Shown piece after piece: positions 32,654 through 43,769 of a DNA stretch of 64,000 bases. The notes below the pieces were generated by a model, which was not told the DNA's origin, made no database searches, and was given only the letters and a program-made list of their open reading frames with translations. Source of the stretch: Troglohyphantes excavatus (Eukaryota > Arthropoda > Arachnida > Araneae > Linyphiidae). The stretch spans positions 75,032,402 to 75,096,401 of the forward strand of contig OZ010670.1 in NCBI GenBank assembly GCA_963932185.1. The letters are read 5' to 3'. Each line of letters begins with the position of its first letter. Within the stretch, counting starts at the first letter, position 1. Both the position numbers and the translations under genes were made by a program.

Positions 32654-35600
32654 CATATTTCATATTAAATACATAAGTTTTATTTAAATCAATAAGAGTG
32701 AAAGTAAATCAATAAGATTCAGAAGGGAATCGAACCCAGGACCCTTTGTTTGGCGCACATGTGCCCCACCCCGGAGCTATCCGGACGAACCGAACCTTCA
32801 GAAACTTTTCACAATGAAACAAATCAGAAGATTAGACATGTGCAGTCATACTACGTAACACCAATTCCTGTGAAGCGCTTCAACACAAGACGTTGAAGTC
32901 TCGATTTAAAAAAAGTGGTAAATCATCGTTTTCACCTACTTGGACCTTTTATATGTAAGAAATTAGATTATTTAAAAAATAATCATAATATTTTTACAAA
33001 TATCATTGCACGTTGTCCATAAAATTGCTATATATGTTTAAGAAGTGGTAACGAAATAATCTTAGAACACAAAATTTATTTTTAAAGTAACATGATTTTA
33101 ACACTGACAGTAAAGCCGCTTCTTCACACACCGACAACACCGAAGCCTTTGACGACACCGGCGGCGAATGCAATATTGCAGATGCAATGCTGGACCGGAT
33201 TACGTATAAAATTCTTATTGGATAACATTGTTTCCAGTCACCGCGCCGGTTTTACTGGTGTGCGAAAAAGCGGGCTTACGTAACGTTTTTCGACTTTTTT
33301 AAAAACATCTTTTAACACGAAATTAAATATATGCGAACAGATTGACATTGAGACACCGCGAGCCCTTTGAGACACACCAGATCATCTGAGCTTGATCATT
33401 AAGGGGTACGATTATCAGGGAGATTGCGATGTACTGTGGGCCTCTGAGGTCTAGAGTGTTATTTTCAATATTAATATAAATATAATTACAAATATACTTA
33501 CAGCAAAATATGCATCTGAACTGTTCATTAAGAGTAGATTGATGAGTGCATCTTTTTCTTGTTTCTTTTCCAGAGTGTTTATGAAAATCTGTTGTTAATT
33601 TTACGGATGGAACAGAACTTTCTAGTGCTCTTTTACATCGATGCATTTTACCGTAACTCATAGCCTTCCCCGAACCATAAACATCTGTCACATTACCATG
33701 ACTTCTGCCAAAGGCGTTTGGCTCACCATGTCGCCAAACTATTCCCAAATTGTTTGGTTCATTGACACCCTCTGGCGTATTTTCGACATCAGTTGTCTTG
33801 ACCACCGCATTTGGTTTTAAAGTTTCAAGATGGCGTCTTCTAAGTCCTTCCACTTGTTGTCTTCGATTATGTTCTCTTTTAGATGCTTCGGAAATTGATT
33901 TGATCAGGGTATCGAAATCATCGATTTCTGTTTTTCGATACCTATCCATTTCAGAGTTTGGATCTGCTGCCTTTCTTACAGTGTTTCGGGACTCCGACCA
34001 ATCTTCGAAGTTCTTGTTAAGCCTATCGTATTTACTCCATTTAATGCTTTGTCTTTTTGTTAATCTTGGTGGCAGCACGCTTAGCTGATGAATGTTCTCC
34101 TTTTCCGTAGTCTTAAAGTTATTCAATTGTGAATCTTTCTCATATTTTAAAGAATTAACTCGGGTCTTGCGTAACTTTTGTTCTGTCGTTTGCTTCTCAA
34201 TGTTTTGTTTCTTCCTTCCAGCCTCGAAGCTATTTCCATGCCTCTCATATTTATTCCATCTTTTCCTTTTTTGAGAATCTGATGTTTTACTCTGGGAATT
34301 GGCATCATCCTGTATTGTAGATTCCACTTCATCCACTGGAATATCTTCAGAAGTGTCCGAAGAACTTTTTAATGTTTCGTGCGAATGTTTTGGTTCTTCT
34401 TTAATGTTTACGTTTTTCGATCGAGTTTCATAATTGTTTTCCAATTGATGAAATTTCCTCCAAAAATTTCTCTGTCTTTCCAAGTTATTCTCTCGGTTTT
34501 TGTCGGTAGAGAATGGATAATTTTCAAACGCATCGTGCGAATTCGGTTCTAATGCTGTCCGCCTTTCAATGCTTGGCTTTTCCGATCTTTCTCCGAAGTT
34601 CTTTTTGAATCCATCATATTTGTTCCATCTATAAAATTGTATTTTTCCGGGATCTGAAACAGATTTCTGCGATTCTTTCGATCTCTTTTTCTTGGTTTCC
34701 AAGTTATTCTCTATCAAATTTTCGGTTTCTGAGGAATCCGTATCGATCACATTTGTTTCAGTTGCACGGCCTTTAACTTTCTCCTTTTGAGATTCAGTTT
34801 TAGAATTCCTCTCAAACCTACCGTATTTGTTCAATCGATTTATTTGATATTTTGAAGATTTTGATAAATGGGTATCTTGCGTATCGATACTATGCTTCCG
34901 GAAATTATGTTCAAGCGAATTTTCCGTAGATTCTGAAGAATGACGCAGCAACTTGTTCGATTCCAGTTGTACCTCCTCATTATCGCTGGAGCTTTCAGTT
35001 TGAAAGGTCCTATCAAATCCGTCTCTTTTATATGTTCTATTCTCATGGGTAATAGATGACTTTGGTTGCTTGGGTACACCGATTTTATCCGATTTCATCG
35101 ATTCTAACTCATTTGTTTCCAGAGAGTTCTTCGAATGCAAATTTACACCTGCAAGTTCTGCATCTGGAGATTTTGAAATAGAATCAGAATATTTATACGT
35201 TTGGAACTTAGCATCTCCATTTCTTTCAAAATTATTGGTTATAACGGACGATTTTAATTTTGACCCTTTGACCTTGTCGATACCATCCGATTGCTCGGAA
35301 TCGATATTATTTTCATCTGAATCAACCTCTGATTTTGAAGAAATTTCCGAATTTTGGAACCTATTTAGTCTTTTTATTTCTTCGGCAGAAATTTTCCCAA
35401 TATCGAGTTTATTTTCATGATCATCGCCTAAACGTTTAGAATTCTCGTCTTTATTGTCATCTTCTAATTCATTCGATACCAACTTGCTTTCACTCATATT
35501 AATCTTAACTTTAGCAGAACTATTTGCATTCGGAGACAGCTTATGGTATATTAACTCGTTTGCAACATCGCTATGCTTTGATTCAATGCCATTGTTCTTT

Positions 35601-37561
35601 CCGAATTTATTGAATGTATATTTAGAATCAGTGCTGTGATGAATATCTTCCAATTTTTTCAATTCCAATGCTTTATGATCCTTGTTACCTTCAGAATCTT
35701 TTGCATTCACATAATCTTTTTCTTCGGTATTATTTGTTTCAGATACTATTGCGTTACTGTCATCGAATGTATTGCGTACATGTTTCGGTTGTTGGTCCTC
35801 CAGTTTATTGGATTCTAACGTTGTGAGATTTAAATCACCTTCAGAGTCTGAAGACGTCTCGGACGAATTTTCAATAATAGAATTTGATTGGATATCGTTG
35901 GTATTTCCAAATTCACCGTGCTCAGAATTTGGAATTCTTCTAGACTTGTTGAAATTTGATTCAAATGTCTTACCCGCGTTGTTTCCAAGTTCGATGCTTT
36001 CAAAGTCAGTTGACTTCCTGTGGAACCTTGGTTCAAGTGTTTTACCCTCTGTATTTGGATTGTTAAATCCAGTCTTTTCAGATTTGCCATAATTCAATCT
36101 TCTGTGCTGTTGGATTTCTATGAGTTGTTCATCCAAATCCCTTCCCTTATCGTTTAAATTAACATTAAAATTGCCCTCAGTATTCGAAGAGTCATTTGAA
36201 TTTACATGCAGATTCTTCCCGGGCGCATCAGCAACGTCCCCTTGTTTTAAAGCATCATAATTGTTACTTTTTAATTCACTATAATCAGTAACGTTTGAAT
36301 TTTCGGTAGAGGACAAATTTGATTCAATTATTTCGTCTTCCACCATTGGATTTTGCGAATCAGTATGGCTAATCTCTTCTAATTCGTTTCGTTCTGCCTC
36401 CATTTTCTGTTGTTTATTCAGGATTTTAAGATTAGATTGCATATTCTCAGCGGCACCATCCATTTCTTTGGTTTTAAATTCCTTCATTTGCTTATCATTC
36501 CCAGAGTTTGCATATTCGTCTGAGTTTTCAACGACATTTGAATCCAAATCTTCTTTTGCCAAGTTTCGGTTTCTGGACTTTGTTTCAAAAGTATTGGACA
36601 CATCGCTATTGTTCGATCTCATATATTCCAGATTCCCCACACCTTGTTTAGCCTCAGAATCCCCCAAGAACTCTGACATCCTGTATTTATTTTCTCCCGC
36701 TGCGTTCTCCATGCCATATGAACTTCGCAATTGAGTGTCATAATTACTTTTGAATTCATCATATTCAACGCGTCCTTTAATTCCATTCGTTGATTTGATT
36801 ACTGGCTCACTCACCATCCCATCAGAGTTGATAAATCCCGATGTCTTCAGATTCATGGTATTTGTGGAATCAGCTGAGCCCATTGACTTCTTGTACACAT
36901 TTTGTTCCAGTGGCTTCATAATAGTATTTGGTGCTTCTGATACAACCTGGTGGTGGCTTTTTTCAAATACATTTTGCTTATACCCTCCATACTTTTGCAT
37001 ATTTGCGTTCGATGCGGCACTTTTGATGTTCCCGTATTCGCCTAGTTCGAACTTTGCCATTTCCAAGTTCTTCGAACGATTCTTCCTTGCTGAATGACCC
37101 CCTGATTCAGCGATGCTCTTAGCCTTCCATGCTTTGATATCCATATCAGCGTTTCCTTGAAATAGATGACGATAGTTTTTAGCCGATGACTTTCTTCCAC
37201 TCAATTTATCTGCAGACCCGACTGAAAAACCTGCTCGGAATCCAGATTCAAGAGTTCCACGTTGTTTCTTATCAAAAAGGCGGCCTTTTCCGCTGGATGC
37301 TTGTTGATAAACATTCGAAAATGGTTTATTATTATGAAGATAATCAAGAACCGCCGCCAACAGTCGTCGCTCCTTGGGAATCGCTATCCCAACTTTCCCC
37401 ACAGCCCTGACCGAACCTTTAGAATAATCTAAATCACCATTTGCTTGAAACTTAAATCCGAGCAGAGGATTGTTTTCCACACCTTTCAACTCGCCAGACT
37501 TGGCGATAGTTAGAATGATCAAAGCCAGCGGAATGGCTGAAAAAGCTCTTACAAAAGCCAT
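28459..37561 (-). CDS. Secreted Ser/Asn/Glu/Lys-rich protein with Cys-bearing C-terminal tail, 1443 aa
   Basis: Exons 33502-37561, 32381-32439, 31191-31301, 28941-28976 and 28459-28524; all junctions GT/AG and in phase, summing to 1444 codons with stop. Residues 1-23 are a signal peptide (hydrophobic PLALIILTIA). Residues 24-1308 contain no cysteine and are hydrophilic and low-complexity; degenerate modules near 908, 977, 1100 and 1173 carry NKYGRF or [RK]W[NS]KY[DE]. The last 135 residues hold seven cysteines (1309, 1338, 1350, 1353, 1366, 1402, 1424) in helix-like sequence. A TATA box lies 196 bp upstream of the ATG. I do not recognise the family; a silk, cuticle, egg or gland matrix protein is possible but unproven. 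Without splicing, the first frame reads on into intron. Confidence 0.82.
28941..28976 (-). CDS. Secreted gene exon 4 (36-nt microexon)
   Basis: Twelve codons, IFKKMAQMTISA, phase 0 to 0, with donor GTAAGTAT and acceptor TTCCGCTAG. The microexon is supported by phase and by both neighbours. Confidence 0.7.
29168..29770 (-). mobile_element. hAT-like MITE (TAGGGATGA family), inverted copy
   Basis: One end TAGGAATGAACCGG is clear; the other is eroded within CCGGATATCCGG. The interior matches the 15.8 and 23.6 kb copies in reverse. Lies in intron 3 of the secreted gene. Confidence 0.7.
29950..30448 (+). mobile_element. CACTGT-family element with tRNA-like core, eroded ends
   Basis: Same block order as the next copy: AGCGATGACGTACT, CAGCTTCTG, then a tRNA-like segment with B box GGGTTTGATTCCC near 30310, then a GAGTAC-rich end. 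Confidence 0.68.
30520..31072 (+). mobile_element. CACTGT-family element with tRNA-like core
   Basis: Left end CAGTGTAAAAAAATG, right end CAACAGTG. AAAAATGAGTAC repeats inside both ends form inverted subterminal arms. Central tRNA-like segment with GGGTTCGATACCC near 30878. Lies in intron 3 of the secreted gene. Confidence 0.75.
31191..31301 (-). CDS. Secreted gene exon 3
   Basis: 37 codons, phase 0 to 0, acceptor GTTTCCAG and donor AAG|GTGAGT. Encodes IRTSFGSSLMDALKTSEN through VRKLLCHKEYKLKK, amphipathic and helix-like. Confidence 0.78.
31302..32380. other. Intron 2 of the secreted gene, nothing recognised
   Basis: AT-rich, no repeat family or coding signal that I can support. Confidence 0.5.
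32381..32439 (-). CDS. Secreted gene exon 2
   Basis: 59 nt, phase 1 to 0, after a run of T ending TTTTAG and before AAG|GTAAGT. Completes a split Ser codon and encodes KKSSAWDKFLKCFELMPKK. The (TA)n/(CATA)n microsatellite lies about 50 nt upstream of its acceptor. Confidence 0.78.
32487..32655. repeat. (TA)n / (CATA)n compound microsatellite
   Basis: About 43 bp of TA followed by about 125 bp of CATA with CGTA interruptions. It generates spurious Tyr/Ile/His-rich frames on both strands. In intron 1 of the secreted gene. Confidence 0.95.
32712..32785 (-). repeat. tRNA-like fragment
   Basis: The minus strand has TAGCTCCGGGGTGG (A-box-like) and GGGTTCGATTCCC (B box) at tRNA spacing. Stems do not form a full cloverleaf, so it is more likely a SINE remnant than a tRNA gene. 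Confidence 0.45.
33502..37561 (-). CDS. Secreted gene exon 1: signal peptide and cysteine-free body
   Basis: 1353 codons plus one base. Ends ...NEQFRCIFC at a strong donor (GCT|GTAAGTAT). The unspliced frame continues 59 codons with an unrelated hydrophobic composition, which is why I place the exon end here. Confidence 0.85.
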
Positions 37562-37583
37562 TCCAAAAAGATATCAATGCCAA

Positions 37584-37706
37584 ACTTCCTCAGAGTTTTC
37601 GACGTTAACTCAAATGTCACTTTTCTTCAGAGATTTTAGACGTTACCAACTCAAATGTCACTTTTCTTCAGAGATTTTAGACGTTACCAACTCAAATACC
37701 AATCTT
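37584..37706. repeat. 41-bp tandem repeat in the leader of the secreted gene
   Basis: CTTCAGAGATTTTAGACGTT units start at 37625, 37666 and 37707, and a diverged unit starts at 37584. It lies between the TATA box and the ATG, so it is probably transcribed 5' leader. Confidence 0.82.
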
Positions 37707-37756
37707 CTTCAGAAATCAAAAGATCTTTTATGTGGATTTAGACTCAAATTCTTGCT

Positions 37757-37764
37757 ACTTATAT
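37757..37764 (-). promoter_or_regulatory. TATA box of the secreted-protein gene
   Basis: GGTATATAAGTAGC on the minus strand, 196 bp before the start codon. It predicts transcription start near 37730 and a leader of about 170 nt. The exact start is inferred. Confidence 0.55.
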
Positions 37765-38325
37765 ACCGATTTTGGCTTATTAAAATAGAATGATTTATGC
37801 TATGTGTCGTTTATGCTTTGTTTATGTCTACTCATTAGAAACCAACCTCGTCCTTTGAATAATGGAGAAGATAAATATATTTTAAATCTGTCAGCAGGTG
37901 CTCCAGAAGAATGACAATTTATTATATATTTCTGACACCTGTTGCTCGCTCATTAGTATTTTTATAATACATAAAAGAGAAATGGTGACATTGATATATA
38001 TATTTTCCATTTTTGGTTTTACAATACTAGTCTGTTTATCTTGTTTTAGTTTTAACCATCTGACGCTCAAGGCCGTATATATACGTCCAGGGATCTCCAG
38101 TTTTTCCGGCAATGCATCCAATTTTTAAATTCATAAAAATACTCCATTTTATAATGTTTATTTAATTTAAAGGTATGAGGTACACTTTACAAACTGTATA
38201 TTTTTAGTTCATATAAAGAAATTAAATAATATAAAATAGCACGTCCGAGACAAATTATTTAAATATACAAGTAAGGAAACCCACTTTACAATTGCAAATA
38301 TCGTGTGAGCGTCAGTGGGTTAAAT
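37765..38325. other. Upstream region of the secreted gene
   Basis: AT-rich; no gene or named repeat. Confidence 0.5.
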
Positions 38326-38610
38326 GAAAGGGGTGGGTGGAAGAACCAGGCAGCTCCACTTTTCAAAAACAAAGGGGAAAAAAAGTATTTATGGAAGGAC
38401 GAAAAAAATACGTTTTTTTGCATCTTATAATTCAAAATTACCGCTCAAATCACTTTTATTCTTTTATATCTCTACCGTCATTGCTTGGAGCTGCCTGGTT
38501 CTTGCCCCTGTCGATAGAGGATTTGTCTCTTTATAGGAATAAGGGAAAAAATGTAAATCACATAATAAATAAAAAAAGTGGAGCTGCATTGTTCTTCCGC
38601 CCACTTCTTC
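38326..38610. mobile_element. Foldback MITE
   Basis: Inverted arms GTGGGTGGAAGAACCAGGCA / TGCATTGTTCTTCCGCCCAC with GCAGCTCCACTTTT inside each; a third inverted piece (GAGCTGCCTGGTTCTTG) at about 38488. No clear target duplication. Confidence 0.65.
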
Positions 38611-39691
38611 AATTGATGTGTGGTGGACAACAATTAGTTGGGCAAAAAAGAATGACGTAGTTATGCAGCCAAGCAAAGACATTGCTCAACTAAATTGCGT
38701 CGAGTCCACCAAAATCTATATTAATAGAATTACAGGGAATGAGGGAGGGGGGCAGTTAATTGCTCATGCTCATATCCTGGAAACTAATGGATCGATTTTG
38801 ATGATATTTGATAAATCTCGTGTTTCACTGGGGAGACGGTTTAGACCCTGAGCTGCTTTATTTACGTCTTAGATCAGTTACACCTATAAAAATGTGCCTC
38901 GTCATTTTTTTAACCATGGTCAGTTGACGAGGACAAAACTTGAGCTTTGCAGTTTTATAAGTTAAATTCTTCGATTGTTTGGTAAAAATGAAGGTCAAAG
39001 TGAAAAAGTATTTATTTATTCCAAAATATCATTTTTCTAATCTTTTTAGCATGACAGATAAAGTATTATTTATTTATATAAATTTGTTTATATGTCATAT
39101 TAAAAATATATGTTATTTTAAACTCTTAGCTGTTTTTTAATTAAACATTTATATTATTACTACCGTTATAAATTTATAAATATGTTTTTAAAAATAAAAT
39201 AACTTTGAGAAAAAAATATTCATAAATGTAAGGTGTTATTTTCATGATAGCTCGCAACAGTGGGTTTGCTCATTTTAGGGTAAGACACGGAATGTAACAG
39301 TTCGTTCAGAGATTTTAATTATAACCATTCTCAATTTGTAATTAGTTATCACGATATTCCTCAGAAGTTATTTTACTTTTAACACACGGGAATGCGTAAT
39401 CAGAGCTAAACTTGGGAACGTACAATGATTTGAGAGCCTTGAGACTTTACAGTAAACAATATTTTTTTATGTATTTGGGAACTTCTATACACTTGAACTA
39501 AAGAAGAAATACTTCTTTATTATTCAAAGTATAACAATTGCTAAACATGCAATCGAAATGTAAAAGTATGGATGGGGGGGGGGGGGGGGGGGGGGACTTT
39601 GCAGGGCGTGGGTTCCCATGGGTTAAAATAATTTTGAATATTTTCATTGGTTAAACAAAGTTTCAATGAGTGGGGCTGTTTCGGATCACGG

Positions 39692-40399
39692 CAGTGGCGG
39701 CCCGTGGTCGAAAATGTTAGTGCAGCCGAAATCATGTGAATTACCCCCCCCCCCCCCCCCTTTATTATACACATACAAATGATAACATGCAAAAAAAATA
39801 GAAAACACTTACTAATTTTTTTTTATTAAAGCAATCCTCCTTTCTGTTAAACATGCGAATCGGTCAATTTTAATATTAACTTAAGTAACGAAACAACAGC
39901 AAGCCCTCCTGGAACAACAGTCCTGGAACAACAGCACACAGTAAATTTATCACGAAAACCATTTCCGTTTGGAGATATTCTCGTAAGTTATCGTTTCACC
40001 CACCCATCCAAGCGTTTCACGGACAGGCCAATCAGGATATCGAATCTCAAGTGCAGCTAAAACAAGAAAATTCATTTCGGCTGTACCTTCTCACGAATAC
40101 AGTGCATTAGCATGGGGAGGAAACTCCATACTACGTAGAGGTTGCCATGGCAACGATGCAGCCGATTTCGAATTTCGTTTTTTGGCTGCAATTTTTGCTT
40201 GAATGGAGTTTTTTGTACATTAAGGTAACAGGCTTGCTATTTATCGGAGATTTTGTTTACTACCGTAGAAATTTCATTTTCAATTCTAATCTTCATTTAA
40301 GAAAATTGTAAAGTATATATATATATATGATTTTAGTTTTAAAATACTGAATTTAGGTGCAGCCCGGCTGTACTTGCTGTAGTGGGCGAGCCGCCACTG
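39692..40399 (-). mobile_element. hAT-like MITE (CAGTGGCGGC family), copy 2
   Basis: Perfect 8-bp duplication GATCACGG (39684-39691 and 40400-40407). Inverted relative to copy 1 at 27.6 kb. A 17-bp poly-C run sits near its left end. Confidence 0.92.
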
Positions 40400-40465
40400 G
40401 ATCACGGCCATAAGTCTTTTAAGTAAAACGTCTTTTCAGCAGAATATACAAATAGGTATTGGTCT

Positions 40466-41084
40466 CACTGTTAAAAATAGATACTCGAATATAAGTAAAA
40501 TCTACTCATTTTTGAGTACATTCGACGCTTATCATAACTTCGAATACATAAGTTTCATTTTTGAAAAAGACATGTACTCAAAAATGAGTACAATGTGTAA
40601 ATATGAGTATATGCGTGCCTACATGAGCTGCCTTCTTAAATCGCTTTTAGTAATATCGAAAATTTCAACCAAGTCTTACCGGGAATCGAACCCAGATTCT
40701 CAATACCGCAGTCCAGTGTCTTATCCGTTAAACTACCAGGACGACGTTAAAAAGTTATAAACTGAAGACTGTAAAAAAAGTGTGCCAAAGGAATAAGAAG
40801 TAAGGTAATTGAGTTGTAATAACTCTAGTTCCATTTAAGCAATCGACACCAAATAATATGGTAAACCATCCCCATAACAATTATTTCAAGTTTGTCAGGT
40901 CGCTTTGTTAAGATGGCTTGGACAGAAGCTGAGATTAGTAATATTAAATAATTGAGTAATTTGATTAATAATTGAGTAATTTTAAATTATTTGAGTACGT
41001 CATCGCCCATTTAAGATGCAATTATATTCAAAGAAAAACGAGTATTTCATGTACTCATTTTTAAGTATAATTTTTTTTACAGTG
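40466..41084 (-). mobile_element. CACTGT-family element with tRNA-like core, both ends present
   Basis: Ends CACTGTTAAAAATAG and ATTTTTTTTACAGTG. tRNA-like core on the minus strand (B box GGGTTCGATTCCC near 40680). Flanking duplication not evident. Confidence 0.78.
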
Positions 41085-41354
41085 TAGCAATGTGGCATTA
41101 AAAAAAAGCAAGGCTTGTTTACAAATGAAATTGTTTAATCATTTGAATATTCCTCATAACAATTTTCCCACTGCCTATTGTTGGATCACTTTATGAAGTA
41201 ATAACTAATTGTACTTCTTTATAAGAAAATAACGAAACGAAACCATCGAAATTAACGAAATATGTTTCTGAAATATTGTGTAAGAATCGGGAAAATAATT
41301 CTTTTTCAAATATGTTGAAAACCATCTTTTGATCAATTATTATTTTAAGTGTCA

Positions 41355-41531
41355 GATTTTATTAAGATGGCTTTGGACAGAAGCCTGAGAATATTAAATC
41401 ACATCTATGATTCTGGGGAAAGTAGGGTTACTTGAATTTGACTACGTCATCGCTCCATTGACGATGCAATTGTACTTAAAGGAAAAGAGTAGATTCAGGT
41501 ACTCATTTTTAAGTACAGTGTTTTTACAGTG
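41355..41531 (-). mobile_element. CACTGT-family fragment
   Basis: Terminal 175 bp of the family, ending TTTTTACAGTG. Confidence 0.6.
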
Positions 41532-42176
41532 CACCAACAAAAAACTCCGTCAACAGGGGAAAGGTCTGATACTCATACACGCATGCTGTTCTTTAATATG
41601 CTGATCTTTTTTCCGTTACATGCAACGGCACATGATTTCACATCAATCGAAGATTTATGTCAATCGAGCTATTTGTCCCGGATGTATAGTATCCCTAAAA
41701 CCGTAATATATTGTTTTTGTCCTGACAACTCCTGCAGCTGATTTCCGTCCTTCGGTTATTTGGTTGAGTCAAGTTCGTTATTTGCTTACTTGTTCAGAGT
41801 TATTAGAATAGTTCACGTTTTCACTATTCCAATAATTCAAGTTATAGGAATGTGTGCTCAAACACGTCATGGGTATGAATCGTAAATCAAGTACTCTTGC
41901 TTTAATGAGCTCTTTACTATCATTAATAAGTCGAGATATCGTCTATTTTGAAACAGTAAATAAATTCTTAAGTTTACTCAGCTTGTTTCGTTAATGGTTG
42001 TGTCTAATAGGTCAAAGTATTCATTCTAGAAATGTAAAAAGGCAGGACGATGATATTTTGAATATATATAACCTTAAATAACGGAAAAGATCATGTAAGC
42101 CGGGGGGGGGGGGGGGGTGCATATGCACCAAGTGCCCATTGCCCGAAATAAACCAACACAGGCGGGTCAGGTCAAA

Positions 42177-42276
42177 CCAAGGCTGAACTAGATAACCCTC
42201 CGCGTGGGGTGGGTTATCTAGTCAGGGGTTATCTATCAGCGTAGCGTCAACGCGCGCGGATCTAGTTCAGCCTTGG
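42177..42276. repeat. Inverted repeat with alternative inner hairpin
   Basis: Outer arms CCAAGGCTGAACTAGA / TCTAGTTCAGCCTTGG (16 of 16). Inner arms CTAGATAACCC / GGGTTATCTAG overlap the outer left arm, so the two folds exclude each other. Confidence 0.85.
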
Positions 42277-43709
42277 TCAAACTAACAATTAATTGCTCGG
42301 TTACACAAGAGATGTCGCTAGTGTCGTGATAAATAAAATTTTTGGTGTTCAATGAACACAACTCTATGGTTTTTAGTAGATAATATTTTCTAGGCATAAA
42401 TATTAAGGAATTCATTTCATTTGATTTTGATGGCGACACATGTGTAAATATGCTAATAAATATATTTTTCTTTAATCCTTAATTAATTTTTTTTAAAAAT
42501 GTCTTTATAAATGAAAAATGTATCTTTAATTTTTGTTGTTGTTTTAGTTTTATATGAGATCCAACGTCCTTAATAAAGAGGTTATTAATAAAAAAAGACC
42601 TGTTAATTTCCTTAGAAATCTAAAAAACATATTTAAAAAAATGAAATTTTTAAAATTAGCTGTTATGAATGATTTAAATAATTTTTTTAATTAATTCTGC
42701 TGTGGTTCAAAAGAGCCCCTTATGATTATTTTATTTTGCGAAAGTCATTGAACAAAATTCAAATTTATCCAAATAAACTTGACCTTATTTAAAAAAATAA
42801 ATTAAATTAAATAAATTTATAAATTGTTTTATTTATATAGCTTTTTTTAAAACTCTCAGCTGTTTAATTTCTCAACTAGAGATAAGAAGTAAAGTTACGT
42901 CGAACAATTAATTGACACCACGGCCTGTTATATTTAACTTCATTTTATTTCTGTACTTTGTTCAAAAAAATTATAATATTCATTCATTATGGCAGATTTA
43001 CAAATTTGAATTTTAAGAATACCTAAAAATACATCTTTTTTTTTTATAGTTACCTCAAAATAGTTTTGTTAAACGTTTACGAGCAACGTTATTATAAATT
43101 TTGTTTAAAAAATGTCAAATATTTTATTCCTCGACTCTGGCTTCGCCCTTGTTTTCATATACCTGAATAAATAATAGAATAACAAATTGTTTATCAAGGG
43201 CTTTAGGTGAAAGATCGTCTCGTCAGATTATAGAAATAAGGGGTTGGTTGCCAACAAAAACCTCGCCAAACAGAAGGCAGGCACCGCGATTGCCCGCCAA
43301 CTCCACGCGCTTGCTTTACTTTATGTCACGATGTTAAAAGCATCGGTAACTACACATTTCTTATCGAACGAGAGCGAGATCAAATTCATGTCAATCGAGA
43401 TGTTTTTCACTGCTGTTTTAGCGACTTTTCTTCAATACTGTTTAAGTGATCACTAGAATTTTGGCGACTTTTTTTTCTTTCTCTTTTATGTTTTGGAGCG
43501 TAGTAACCCTACTCCTTAGATAGCGTCCTCCTCCCCCTTTTCCCATATCTCCCTCCCCCAGACACCACTGCCCCCATACTTGAGGGCAGCTGTAGGAGCT
43601 AAAGGGGGGGGGGGGGTCAAGCGCTTTGGTCAAGGTCAGTGGGTCCCAGACAACTGTTTTATTCTCCAGCAGACTGCGAAAGTAAATAAACAACAAAAAT
43701 CATTTTAAC

Positions 43710-43735
43710 AATGCTGCAGCCGTAGCTGCAGCATT
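43710..43735. repeat. 11-bp-arm palindrome
   Basis: AATGCTGCAGC, loop CGTA, GCTGCAGCATT: perfect arms. Confidence 0.9.
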
Positions 43736-43769
43736 CGGAGTCCTGCGCAGTAGGCAGTGGTGAACACAG

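Larger units (their letters stand above)
41532..43769. other. Non-coding, two hairpins and a poly-G tract
   Basis: Apart from the inverted repeats and G run listed separately I see no gene. AT-rich with a GC-richer patch near 43240-43320 that shows no family. Confidence 0.5.

Noticed and set aside
32385..32687. Tyr/Ile/His-rich frames on both strands
   Set aside because: Products of the TA/CATA microsatellite.
33750..37097. Several plus-strand frames of 60-116 residues
   Set aside because: Antisense shadows of the large secreted-protein exon; Ser/Phe-rich composition mirrors it.
27594..40399. Composite transposon carrying the secreted gene
   Set aside because: Each flanking MITE has its own distinct 8-bp duplication, so they inserted independently.
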